A stretch of 64,000 bases of DNA from Dyadobacter sp. UC 10 (GTDB lineage: Bacteria > Bacteroidota > Bacteroidia > Cytophagales > Spirosomataceae): positions 5,204,501-5,268,500 of the forward strand of contig NZ_VSRN01000001.1 of NCBI RefSeq assembly GCF_008369915.1, read 5' to 3'. The notes beneath the pieces were generated by a model, which was not told where the DNA came from, searched no databases, and worked only from the letters and a program-made list of their open reading frames with translations. Of this stretch, positions 16,053 to 24,194 are shown in pieces. Positions within the stretch are counted from its first letter, which is position 1. Every line of letters begins with the position of its first letter. Both the position numbers and the translations under genes were made by a program.

Positions 16053-16346
16053 ATGATTGAAGAAATTGTTAACAACTACGAAGATCTTGTTATGAATATT
16101 GGAAAACTTATCGAGGTGTCGGGCTACCGGAACGACTACATCTCCAAAAAGATTGGTCTTAGCAATGTCAATTTTTCGGCAAAGAAAAACCGCAAGACTT
16201 TCACCCTGGAAGAAGTGAAAAAGATAGTAGGCATCATCAACAATGAGGATGTTAACGACTACTTAATGTTGCGGGCAATGGAAGCGCGTCAAGATGACGA
16301 AACACTCAGTCATGACGAGCTTTACAAATCACTTGGATGGAAGTAG
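16053..16346 (+). CDS. Antitoxin-like helix-turn-helix protein
   Basis: A 97-aa acidic-to-neutral protein. Residues 15-60 (IGKLIEVSGYRNDYISKKIG then LSNVNFSAKKN) fit a Xre-like helix-turn-helix; the C-terminal tail (ARQDDETLSHDELYKSLGWK) is the likely toxin-binding part. It overlaps the next gene by 10 bases, with the ATG of the toxin inside its last codons, a typical translational coupling. It is the first gene of the operon, and probably represses the palindromic promoter upstream. This antitoxin-first order is usual for RelBE-type systems. Confidence 0.75.
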   Translation: MIEEIVNNYEDLVMNIGKLIEVSGYRNDYISKKIGLSNVNFSAKKNRKTFTLEEVKKIVGIINNEDVNDYLMLRAMEARQDDETLSHDELYKSLGWK

Positions 16347-16597
16347 TTTACAAAAGAAAATTCCTGAAAGAAATTTCGAAGCTATCCCCCAAAATTCAGT
16401 CGGGCGTAAAGGTAATCTTAGACAGGCTGAAAGAGGCCTCAGATCTGGAATCCTCAGGTATAGACTACGTGTTTATAGCTGGCCAGAAAGCTGGTCAAAA
16501 CTATTACAGAATACGCGTGGGAAACTATCGAATCGGCATTGAATATGTGCGGCCCGATGTGATTGTTATATTAATCGCTTCACGCGGTGACGTTTAG
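16337..16597 (+). CDS. RelE/ParE-family toxin
   Basis: An 86-aa protein of the RelE/ParE superfamily. It starts MEVVYKRKFLKEISKL and ends with the classic beta-strand set YYRIRVGNYRIGIEYV then VIVILIASRGDV, which contains the Arg and Tyr residues of RelE-like mRNA interferases. Length and fold signature match the family. It is directly coupled to the antitoxin (10-base overlap). It may cleave mRNA on the ribosome or poison gyrase; RelE versus ParE cannot be decided. No other partner gene is adjacent. The next gene is the C10 protease. Confidence 0.85.
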   Translation: MEVVYKRKFLKEISKLSPKIQSGVKVILDRLKEASDLESSGIDYVFIAGQKAGQNYYRIRVGNYRIGIEYVRPDVIVILIASRGDV

Positions 16598-16707
16598 CCG
16601 ATAATTTTAAACTTCCCTCCTGGTTCACCTACACACCCTGAGATGAGAAAGTGTTTAAATTCAATAGTACTATATCCACCGATACACTTTTCCGTTCCTA
16701 CAACCAA

Positions 16708-16732
16708 ATGAGCCGATAGATAATCGGCTCAT
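16708..16732. terminator. Hairpin after the toxin gene
   Basis: ATGAGCCGAT (16708-16717) and ATCGGCTCAT (16723-16732) pair perfectly over 10 bp (11 with the flanking A/T) around a 5-base loop. It lies ~110 bases after the toxin stop. It lacks a T-run on the plus strand (ATTAAAATAT follows), so it may be a factor-dependent or weak terminator. Confidence 0.5.
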
Positions 16733-16748
16733 TAAAATATACAATTAG

Positions 16749-16788
16749 TTATTTGGTTTGTCTAATTATTCATTCACAAACCAAATAA
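16749..16788. promoter_or_regulatory. 12-bp inverted repeat upstream of the C10 protease
   Basis: TTATTTGGTTTG (16749-16760) and its exact complement CAAACCAAATAA (16777-16788) are 16 bases apart, the same spacer length as in the toxin-antitoxin operator, though the sequence differs. The repeat ends 11 bases before the ATG at 16800. It could be an operator or a leader hairpin. Confidence 0.7.
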
Positions 16789-16799
16789 TTGATGTATTT

Positions 16800-18005
16800 A
16801 TGAAAAAGTTTAACTGGGTACTCTCCGCAATTTTCCTTTTCGTAGCTTCCTGTCAGCAGCCGGATAATGTCAATTCGTCTGGTGATTTGAGTGCGCACAG
16901 GGATGAAAGGCAGGACAATGCAATACAGATCGCAAAGAATTTTGACTTATTGTCTGCTGTTATTAGTAACAGAAGCGAGTCAAGCAAGAATGCAAGAACA
17001 GGCAACAAAGAAAGAAGTGTAAAAAGGATCAGGACATTTAGTGACGCACAGCAAAACCCTCTTTATCAAGTTATTACCTATAATGAAGGAGGGTTTATCA
17101 TTGTGTCAGCCGAGAAAAAGGCCCGACCTATTTTAGCATTTTCAGATACGAATGATTTTCCGATTGACCAGGAATTTCCTGCCGGGGTAAAAGAAGTCAT
17201 GAACAGCTACGGAGAGTCGATTCAACAACTTCGGTTGAAAGGCGGCGATACTGACCCGAATATCAGCAGTGAATGGGAAAGATTGGAAAATACCGTTGCA
17301 ATAACTAAGCTGGCCGAGCAAAGCAAAAATTCAGGAGGAAGAGTTTTGGATGCACCTGTTGATCCCGGTTGCCAGGATTCCCAAATCTATGTAACTCTGA
17401 ACACCGCATCTTGGGGCCAAACTCATAAGTGGAATAGCTATATGCCATTACAATTGATGTATGGTTGTACAGGTCTGCCCAATGGACGAATGTATACCGG
17501 ATGTGTGGCAACCGCAATGGCCGAAGTGATGAATTACCATAAACATCCAAGTGTCATCCATTGGAACCTGATGGGGCCAAATTCATCCGAAACAGCTTAT
17601 CTTATGCGGCAGGCAGCCAATAGCGTCAATATGATGTATAATTGCAATGGTTCCGGGGCCTATCTATCCGCTGTTCCTGCCGCTCTTATTGGCTCTTTCG
17701 GCTATTCACCTCAAACCACCTGGTCCAATTCATTCAATGCAGGCACCGTGGAAAATGAAATTTTAAACTTTGCAAGACCTGTAATTCTTGGGGGTGTAAA
17801 AGCAAATTCGGGCGGGCACGCCTGGGTTTGTGATGGGTATTACCAGTATATATCCTGCACTTCATCTAATGGACCTTTATTTCATATGAATTGGGGCTGG
17901 GACGGCAACGCAAATGGCTTTTATGCTCCTTCAGCGGCAGATCCATCTAACCAAGGGCTGTATTTTACTCAGTTAGAGATGGTCACATCTATCAAAAAGC
18001 CTTAA
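16800..18005 (+). CDS. C10 family cysteine protease (streptopain/SpeB-like) lipoprotein
   Basis: 401 residues from the ATG at 16800; the longer reading frame from 16758 would start before the palindrome and lacks a proper signal. The N-terminus MKKFNWVLSAIFLFVASC is a lipoprotein signal (lipobox VASC). A propeptide (~20-190) is followed by the catalytic domain: nucleophile Cys235 in YTGCVATAMAEVMNYH and His340 in GGHAWVCDGY, with an NWGWDG loop at ~363-368. Streptopain is 398 aa, so the length matches. It should be secreted as a zymogen and cleave host or environmental proteins. A small exported protein follows after 8 bases. The region is AT-rich and linked to a toxin-antitoxin operon, a sign of transfer. 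Confidence 0.9.
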   Translation: MKKFNWVLSAIFLFVASCQQPDNVNSSGDLSAHRDERQDNAIQIAKNFDLLSAVISNRSESSKNARTGNKERSVKRIRTFSDAQQNPLYQVITYNEGGFIIVSAEKKARPILAFSDTNDFPIDQEFPAGVKEVMNSYGESIQQLRLKGGDTDPNISSEWERLENTVAITKLAEQSKNSGGRVLDAPVDPGCQDSQIYVTLNTASWGQTHKWNSYMPLQLMYGCTGLPNGRMYTGCVATAMAEVMNYHKHPSVIHWNLMGPNSSETAYLMRQAANSVNMMYNCNGSGAYLSAVPAALIGSFGYSPQTTWSNSFNAGTVENEILNFARPVILGGVKANSGGHAWVCDGYYQYISCTSSNGPLFHMNWGWDGNANGFYAPSAADPSNQGLYFTQLEMVTSIKKP

Positions 18006-18013
18006 CAAACGCC

Positions 18014-18526
18014 ATGAGAAACTCACTGTTATATCTCGGAATCATGATGATTGGTTTGTTGAATTTAAAATGCAGGGATAAATATGAAGAGGAAATCTTG
18101 GTTGGAATCATATGGGATAAAAATGTTTACTTAGAAATAAAAAATGCGGCAGGGGTGGATATGCTTGACCCGAATTCTCCAAATTCTTTTAAAAGATTTA
18201 AGGTTTATTATCTGGTTAACGGTATCAAAGAGTTTTATTATGACCCGTGGATGGATGCTCCGGGTGGTTATATCATTCAAAAATTCCCAAATGAATCTTT
18301 CTATCAACTGCAGATATTTATTAACGGCCCTACTCACGAAAGTAGAAACGATCATGAGTGGGTTACCTATCTCGAATTCGAAGATGGTAGCACTGATACG
18401 ATATCAGCTTCATTCGGGGTCAGACCGGGGAACATCTCTGTTGAAAAAGCAACTTACAATGGAAGACCGATGTGGGATACATCACTAACCTACGCAAAAG
18501 AACCGTTCGAACTCATAAAGCCGTAA
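18014..18526 (+). CDS. Small exported protein, candidate C10 protease inhibitor/partner
   Basis: 170 residues, starting 8 bases after the protease stop, so almost surely the same transcript. The N-terminus (MRNSLLYLGIMMIGLLNLKC) is a signal peptide; a Cys follows but the Lys at -1 makes a lipobox weak. The rest is beta-rich with aromatic residues (FKVYYLVNGIKEFYYDPW). No family is recognised. Streptococcal speB and Bacteroides bfp protease genes have adjacent inhibitor genes, so an inhibitor or chaperone role is a good guess, not shown by sequence. The codon use is very AT-rich in its middle (about 22% GC at 18181-18240). A terminator follows. Confidence 0.65.
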   Translation: MRNSLLYLGIMMIGLLNLKCRDKYEEEILVGIIWDKNVYLEIKNAAGVDMLDPNSPNSFKRFKVYYLVNGIKEFYYDPWMDAPGGYIIQKFPNESFYQLQIFINGPTHESRNDHEWVTYLEFEDGSTDTISASFGVRPGNISVEKATYNGRPMWDTSLTYAKEPFELIKP

Positions 18527-18566
18527 GTATAAAACTTTTTGAAAAAATGAGTACAAATTACTTGTA

Positions 18567-18593
18567 AGCCGCTCCGTACCGGGGCGGCTTTTT
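18567..18593 (+). terminator. Rho-independent terminator of the C10 protease operon
   Basis: AGCCGCTCCG-TAC-CGGGGCGGCT (18567-18589) forms a 10-bp stem with a single G-U wobble and a 3-base loop, followed by TTTTT. It ends the protease/partner operon and lies before the GH127 gene. Confidence 0.88.
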
Positions 18594-18634
18594 CGATGGA
18601 TTTGCTTAAACTCGCATTTCTCAAACACCGGAAT

Positions 18635-20677
18635 ATGTCCCGACAATATGATAAGCTTGCATTGCTGGCTGGAATGGTCTCAATGCTTTTTTCGACACCA
18701 GCTTTTGCCCAGAAAAGCGAGGCTTCCGCCATTGCTTTACAACCTTATTCTGAAATCCCGCTCGGCGCGATCAAACCGAAAGGCTGGCTGAAAGATCAGC
18801 TCGTGATCATGAAAAACGGGGCAACCGGGCATTTGGATGAGGTTCATGCTAAAATTCAGAAGGACAATGGCTGGCTCGGCGGAAAAGGCGACGGCTGGGA
18901 AGAAACACCATACTGGCTCGACGGTGCAGTACCACTTGCCTATTTGCTTGATGACAAAATCTTGAAAGATAAGGTATTAACGTACATCAACTGGACAATC
19001 GATAACCAACGCCCCTCAGGCTATTTCGGGCCGGTTACCAAAGATGAGCGGGAAAAGAAAATACAGATTACCGCTGAAAATTGTGCGTCGGGGGAAGATT
19101 GGTGGCCGAAAATGGTCATGCTCAAAGTGATAAAGCAATATTACCAGGCTACGAATGATCCGCGCGTGGTGCCGTTTATGACCAGGTATTTCAGATATCA
19201 GTCGACCGCGATTAAAAACTGTCCGCTCGGAAAATGGACAGAGTGGGCCCAATCGCGCGGGGCCGACAATGTAATGATGGCGCAGTGGCTGTACGGCATT
19301 ACCAAAGACCCGTCGCTGCTGGAACTCGCTTCACTGATCGAATCGCAGGCATTTCCATGGAGCGATCTGCTCGGTAACCGCGACTGGGTGATCAATGCAG
19401 CCACACAGCAGAATAATGACAAATGGATGCAGCGGCACGCTGTAAATGTCGGAATGGCGCTAAAATCCCCTGCGGTTAATTATCAGCGGACAAAGGACAA
19501 GAAATACCTTACCTATCTCAAAACCGGCTTCACCGATCTGATGACCCTGCACGGCCTGCCGATGGGGATTTTTTCAGGAGACGAAGACCTGCACGGAAAT
19601 GCTCCTACCCAGGGTGTTGAGCTTTGTGCGATTGCCGAGGCAATGTATTCACTGGAAGAAATTATCGCCATCACGGGGGATATTCAGTATATGGATGCAT
19701 TGGAGCGCATGACTTTCAATGCATTGCCAACGCAAACTACCGACGACTATAACGCAAAACAGTATTTCCAGATCGCGAACCAGGTGCAGATCAGTCGGGG
19801 CGTTTTTGATTTTTCGCTGCCGTTTGACCGGGAGATGAATAATGTTCTGGGTATGAAAAGTGGCTACACGTGCTGTTTGGCCAATATGCATCAAAGCTGG
19901 ACCAAGTTTGCAAGCCACCTCTGGTACGGAACTGCGGATGGCGGTCTGGCCGCATTGGCTTACAGCCCGAACGAAATCAAGGCGAAAGTAGGGCAGGGCG
20001 GCACCGAAGTGACGATTAATGAAGTGACTAATTATCCGTTTGAGGGCAATGTTACTTTTGAGCTGTCAACATCCAAAGAGGTTGCCTTCCCGTTTCAGCT
20101 GCGTATTCCTTCCTGGTGTACTGAGGCGGTGATTGCATTGAATGGAAAGGAGTTAAGGAGAGAAAAAGGTGGGCAGATCGTGACGATCAGCAGGACGTGG
20201 AAGAATATGGACAAGCTCACTCTGGAATTGCCAATGGAAGTTGCTACCTCCAATTGGGGCAAAAATTCCAGGACAATCGAGCGCGGCCCATTGGTATATG
20301 CATTGAAACTGGAAGAGCGGTGGGAGAAAGGCACTCAGAAAGAGGAAGGGGACTATTTCAGCGTTTTTCCTAAATCGGATTGGAACTACGGACTGTTGCA
20401 GGATATTGTAAAAGATCCCAAGGCAAACTTGTCGGTGAAGGTGGTCAAGCCCGTTTCAGAAAACTTCGTCTGGAACCTGGCACATGCTCCTATCGAAATT
20501 ACAGCTTCGGCAAAGAAAATCCCGAACTGGAAGATCGTCGACGGGGTCGCGAGACAGCCAGTTTCTGACCGCGAAGGAATTTATAAAGGAGAAGTGAAAC
20601 AAGAAGTCGAAAAGATTACCCTCGTGCCTTATGGTTTCACAAAAGTGAGGATTGTCGCTTTTCCAGTGGTTAAATGA
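18635..20677 (+). CDS. Glycoside hydrolase family 127 (beta-L-arabinofuranosidase-like)
   Basis: 680 residues from the ATG at 18635. An ATG at 18596 is in frame but sits 2 bases after the terminator, so I reject it. The signal peptide ends near STPAFAQ. The catalytic (alpha/alpha)6 domain has GVELCAIAEAM (Glu329, Cys331) and YTCCLANMH (Cys413, Cys414). This matches the zinc-bound Glu-Cys3 site in which one Cys is the nucleophile in HypBA1. A C-terminal beta-domain follows. It should release L-arabinofuranose from plant or glycoprotein glycans in the periplasm. No arabinose pathway is nearby, so it is a stand-alone enzyme or acts on another pentose/hexose. Confidence 0.9.
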   Translation: MSRQYDKLALLAGMVSMLFSTPAFAQKSEASAIALQPYSEIPLGAIKPKGWLKDQLVIMKNGATGHLDEVHAKIQKDNGWLGGKGDGWEETPYWLDGAVPLAYLLDDKILKDKVLTYINWTIDNQRPSGYFGPVTKDEREKKIQITAENCASGEDWWPKMVMLKVIKQYYQATNDPRVVPFMTRYFRYQSTAIKNCPLGKWTEWAQSRGADNVMMAQWLYGITKDPSLLELASLIESQAFPWSDLLGNRDWVINAATQQNNDKWMQRHAVNVGMALKSPAVNYQRTKDKKYLTYLKTGFTDLMTLHGLPMGIFSGDEDLHGNAPTQGVELCAIAEAMYSLEEIIAITGDIQYMDALERMTFNALPTQTTDDYNAKQYFQIANQVQISRGVFDFSLPFDREMNNVLGMKSGYTCCLANMHQSWTKFASHLWYGTADGGLAALAYSPNEIKAKVGQGGTEVTINEVTNYPFEGNVTFELSTSKEVAFPFQLRIPSWCTEAVIALNGKELRREKGGQIVTISRTWKNMDKLTLELPMEVATSNWGKNSRTIERGPLVYALKLEERWEKGTQKEEGDYFSVFPKSDWNYGLLQDIVKDPKANLSVKVVKPVSENFVWNLAHAPIEITASAKKIPNWKIVDGVARQPVSDREGIYKGEVKQEVEKITLVPYGFTKVRIVAFPVVK

Positions 20678-20777
20678 CCGATAAAATTTGGACATAACAG
20701 TTATCCAATCCCACCGAAAATTCTTTTTGTTCACGATTGCTTAACAATTGCGTAAAATGTGCGAGGTAAGGTTCATA

Positions 20778-20785
20778 TAGCTTTG
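20778..20785 (+). promoter_or_regulatory. Candidate -7 promoter box
   Basis: TAGCTTTG at 20778-20785 is a full match to TAnnTTTG, 17 bases before the ATG at 20802. No clear -33 element lies at the usual distance (TTG at 20748-20750 is 27 bases away). Confidence 0.35.
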
Positions 20786-20801
20786 TGAAAATTAATTCAC
20801 C

Positions 20802-22271
20802 ATGCTTATGAACTTTACTTTAACCAAAAAAATCAGCGCCTCGGCATTGATCCTTGGCGCAATGACGTTTTCAGGGTGCAGCCTGAAAGACCACGGCGAC
20901 GTGCCTGTCGATTCTTCCAAACTTATCGACCGTTCTGTTAACCCTTCGCTCATCAAATCGCTTTCCGGCTTTGAAGACCTGAAAATCACAACGCTGATCA
21001 GCTCCGACGACAAGCTTGCCGATTCACCCGATTTCATTTACGGCGCCCAGCCCGATGGTGGTGCTTTTATGAAAAATCCGAATGGGGAAGGATTTGTGAT
21101 GATCAACAACCACGAGATCCTGTTCTCAGTGTCGCGTGTTTTTCTGGACAAAGAGCTGAAACCCGTAAAAGGCGAATATATTGTGGATGCAGAAGGCGGA
21201 CAATGGCGTCTTTGCTCGGCTACAATGGCAACGCCGGAGGAACACGGTTTCGGGCCTGTTTTCCTGACAGCGGGTGAGACCAATTCTGAATCGATGACGC
21301 ACGCGATCGATCCTTTTGCCCCGGCAGACAAAAAGAACAAAACCAGGACGGTTGCAGCTTTCGGTAAATGGAATGCTGAGAATGCAGTACCGCTTCCGAA
21401 AGACGCTTTCCCAGGTAAAACAGTAATCATCATCGGTGAAGACGACACAAACGGGCAGCTGGTAGCCTACGTTTCCGACGTAGTGGGCGACCTCAACAAT
21501 GGAAAATTGTACGCATTGCGCCGCACCAACCAGGAAAGTGTGGAGACGGATATGGTACAAGGACAGACTTACGACGTCGAGTTTGTGCCTTTCGACAATG
21601 TCAAAACAAGCACCGGTACAGAATTGCAAGCCCAGACTGTGGACAAGAAAATGATCCAGTTTGCACGGGTAGAGGATATTGATTACGTAAAAGGCGGCAA
21701 TGGCGCAGGAAGAGAGATTTATTTTACTGCTACGGGTGTAAGCCAGGCGGATAAAGTAACCCCGGTAGCCGGCAAAAACATGTGGGGCCGCGTGTATCAT
21801 CTGAAATTTGACGCGACAAACCCACTGAAAGGCAAGCTGAACATTATCATGGACGGAGCCGATAAGCCGGGCAGCTTTATCGTGAATCCTGACAACATTT
21901 GCGTAACCAAAAACTACGTTTACGTGCAGGAAGACGGCGATTCTTTTTACAAAGATAACGACCACGACGGAACGATCTGGCAGTACAATATTGCTACGAA
22001 ACAATCGAAGGCAATGCTGCGCATGAACCACAGACGCGACGAGCCTGCATTCAACGCGAAGTACAATTCGGTTGGAAACAACTCGCTGAGCACCTGGGAA
22101 TATGGTGCTATGATCGATATTTCGGATGTAACAGGCATTCCCGAAACTTTTATGATCAACATCCACCCGCACACCTGGCAGGATGAAAAGTACAAAGGCG
22201 CGGATGGAAGCGGCATTTCTACCAATAAGGAAGGCGGCCAGACTGTGATCGTGAGAGGGATTAAACAATAA
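20802..22271 (+). CDS. PhoX-like (DUF839) exported lipoprotein
   Basis: 489 residues; the lipobox TFSGC places the lipid Cys at ~27 (start could also be the Met two codons in, 20808). The body resembles the PhoX/DUF839 beta-propeller family: GFVMINNHEILFSVSRV, FLTAGETNSESMTHAIDP and VNPDNICVTKNYVYVQEDGD correspond to the NHE, GEExxSE and PDNL motifs of PhoX alkaline phosphatases, which bind calcium and iron. It could be a phosphatase or a structural relative; conserved active-site Cys of PhoX is not evident. It is followed after a hairpin by a cytochrome peroxidase on the same strand, so the pair may be an envelope redox/phosphate unit. Confidence 0.65.
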   Translation: MLMNFTLTKKISASALILGAMTFSGCSLKDHGDVPVDSSKLIDRSVNPSLIKSLSGFEDLKITTLISSDDKLADSPDFIYGAQPDGGAFMKNPNGEGFVMINNHEILFSVSRVFLDKELKPVKGEYIVDAEGGQWRLCSATMATPEEHGFGPVFLTAGETNSESMTHAIDPFAPADKKNKTRTVAAFGKWNAENAVPLPKDAFPGKTVIIIGEDDTNGQLVAYVSDVVGDLNNGKLYALRRTNQESVETDMVQGQTYDVEFVPFDNVKTSTGTELQAQTVDKKMIQFARVEDIDYVKGGNGAGREIYFTATGVSQADKVTPVAGKNMWGRVYHLKFDATNPLKGKLNIIMDGADKPGSFIVNPDNICVTKNYVYVQEDGDSFYKDNDHDGTIWQYNIATKQSKAMLRMNHRRDEPAFNAKYNSVGNNSLSTWEYGAMIDISDVTGIPETFMINIHPHTWQDEKYKGADGSGISTNKEGGQTVIVRGIKQ

Positions 22272-22290
22272 CATTTTTGTAAAATAATGT

Positions 22291-22320
22291 CAGGAAGACT
22301 TCCGAGCGGAGGTCTTCCTG
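22291..22320 (+). promoter_or_regulatory. Long hairpin between the PhoX-like and peroxidase genes
   Basis: CAGGAAGACTTCCG (22291-22304) and CGGAGGTCTTCCTG (22307-22320) pair over 14 bases with one G-U wobble; the central loop is very short. It ends 18 bases before the ATG at 22339. There is no T-run, so it could be a leader hairpin or attenuator rather than a standard terminator. Confidence 0.65.
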
Positions 22321-22338
22321 ATGTGCTTATCCGGCCGT

Positions 22339-24123
22339 ATGAAACCAATTTATAAGCTTGTCATTTTTGCATTGCCAGTACTTTTAAGCGGTTGTTTACA
22401 GCAAAAAAGTCCTGTCGAAGCTGTCTCTGAAAAGTTTGTCACGGATCTCAATACACTCATTAGCAGAAATGAAGATTTCCTCGGCCACGCGCGTAACAAT
22501 TCAGATCAAAAGGGATTACAGGAAGAGTTTCTGCGGCTTCGTTTGCAATACAAAAAAGTGGAAGCATTTGCAGAATATTTCGCGCCTACTACGGTAAAAC
22601 AGGTGAACGGAGCGCCGCTGGACGAGGTAGAGGACGAGGAGAATGCAGTTTTCGAGCCGGGCGGGTTACAGGTGATCGAGGAGTTGATTTATAGTGAAGA
22701 AAAGCCTGACAAGGCAGAACTCGTGCGGCATGTCCGCAAAATGCAGGTCAATATCAAGCGGATCAAAATGCTCTGGGCCGATATCAGGATCACCGATTCG
22801 CATGTGCTTGACGCGCTCCGGCTGGAACTGTTCAGACTGATCACGCTCGGTATCTCCGGTTTCGATACACCTGCCTCGGGAAATGCACTGGAAGAGAGTG
22901 AAGTGGTGCTCAGCTCTTTGCGGGAATATCTTTCGGCTTACGATCAACTAATGCCTGAATACCAGGCGCTTGATAAAGAAATTGAGCAGGCTATCGCATT
23001 TGAGGAAAAAGGCAAAAGCTTCAACGAATTCGACCGGGCAACTTTCATCGCCGACCACATTAATCCCCTATGCATAAAGCTGCACCAAAATCAAAAGCTG
23101 TCAAAAATACCCTTCATCAACGATCGAAAACTATTGAAAGGCAGCGTAGCTACCTTATTTGACAAAGGCGCCTACGATCCGGAAGCATTGGTCGGTAATC
23201 CAAGATTTAAATCTACCGCCGACCGCGTGGCATTGGGCCAGAAGCTGTTTTATGATGTGCGGCTTTCAGGAAACGGAAAGTCCAGCTGCGGTTCCTGCCA
23301 CGCACCTGCACTTGCCTATACCGACGGGTTCAAAACCAGCAAGGGCTTTTCGGGGGCGGAAATCAGCCGCAATGCGCCGACAATCAAATATGCAGCATTG
23401 CAGCAGGCGATGTTTTACGATCTCCGCTCTCCTTCGCTGGAAGACCAGGCTTCCGATGTGATCCATAATACGGCAGAAATGCACGGTTCTCTGGACAAAA
23501 TCACGCAAATGATCACCTCGGACCAGGAATATGATCAGCTGTTTAAAAAAGCTTATCCGGAAATCGACGCAGTGCAGCCTGTTTATGTTCAAAATGCGCT
23601 GGCCAGCTTTGTGCGCTCGCTCAGTCCGTTCGATTCGCCATTTGATCAATATATGCGTGGAAACAAGCTAGCCTTAACCGACAGTCAGGTGGCTGGTTTT
23701 AACCTTTTTATGGGAAAAGCACGCTGTGGTACCTGTCATTTCGTGCCGCTATTCAATGGCACCGTACCGCCGGACTACCAGCGCACCGAATCGGAAGTAC
23801 TCGGCGCTACCCGGGATGCCGACTGGAAGCACCCTGTTATGGATGCCGACAAGGGAAGGGGCGCCTACAACCGCTTTCCGCAATGGCAGCATGCGTTCAA
23901 AACAAGTTCGCTTCGCAATATCGCCAAAACCGCTCCCTTTATGCATAACGGCGCATTGGCTACCTTGCAGGAAGTGATGGAATTTTATAACGAAGGGGGA
24001 GGCGCAGGGCTTGGCCTCGAAGTCCCAAATCAGACGCTGGCACCGGATAAATTGCAGCTGACACAGACGGAAATCCAGCATGTGGTCGATTTTATGGAAA
24101 GCCTTACCGATACTTCGCTTTGA
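22339..24123 (+). CDS. Di-heme cytochrome c peroxidase with an imelysin-like N-terminus
   Basis: 594 residues from the ATG at 22339 (an ATG at 22321 overlaps the hairpin end). The lipoprotein signal ends LLSGC. Residues ~20-250 are an alpha-helical region (imelysin/EfeO-like) seen in some Bacteroidota peroxidase fusions. The C-terminal half is a MauG/CcpA-type peroxidase with two heme motifs, CGSCH (Cys317) and CGTCH (Cys463), and a PFMHNGALATLQEVMEFY end. It would reduce peroxide at the membrane with electrons from a c-type cytochrome, or modify another protein, as MauG does. Tandem with the PhoX-like gene, so it may share its transcript despite the hairpin. Confidence 0.85.
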   Translation: MKPIYKLVIFALPVLLSGCLQQKSPVEAVSEKFVTDLNTLISRNEDFLGHARNNSDQKGLQEEFLRLRLQYKKVEAFAEYFAPTTVKQVNGAPLDEVEDEENAVFEPGGLQVIEELIYSEEKPDKAELVRHVRKMQVNIKRIKMLWADIRITDSHVLDALRLELFRLITLGISGFDTPASGNALEESEVVLSSLREYLSAYDQLMPEYQALDKEIEQAIAFEEKGKSFNEFDRATFIADHINPLCIKLHQNQKLSKIPFINDRKLLKGSVATLFDKGAYDPEALVGNPRFKSTADRVALGQKLFYDVRLSGNGKSSCGSCHAPALAYTDGFKTSKGFSGAEISRNAPTIKYAALQQAMFYDLRSPSLEDQASDVIHNTAEMHGSLDKITQMITSDQEYDQLFKKAYPEIDAVQPVYVQNALASFVRSLSPFDSPFDQYMRGNKLALTDSQVAGFNLFMGKARCGTCHFVPLFNGTVPPDYQRTESEVLGATRDADWKHPVMDADKGRGAYNRFPQWQHAFKTSSLRNIAKTAPFMHNGALATLQEVMEFYNEGGGAGLGLEVPNQTLAPDKLQLTQTEIQHVVDFMESLTDTSL

Positions 24124-24194
24124 AGGCGATATATCGGGCATTCGTATATTAGCCTCGCAATCCTGTAAACTTGATCAATTTAGGCATGATTACC

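Noticed and set aside
18596..18634. Upstream ATG for the GH127 gene
   Set aside because: It is 2 bases behind the terminator of the previous operon; the ATG at 18635 begins a proper signal peptide.
21126..22274. A long minus-strand reading frame (382 codons)
   Set aside because: It lies opposite the PhoX-like gene, whose signal peptide and motifs are clear; the shadow has no domain pattern.
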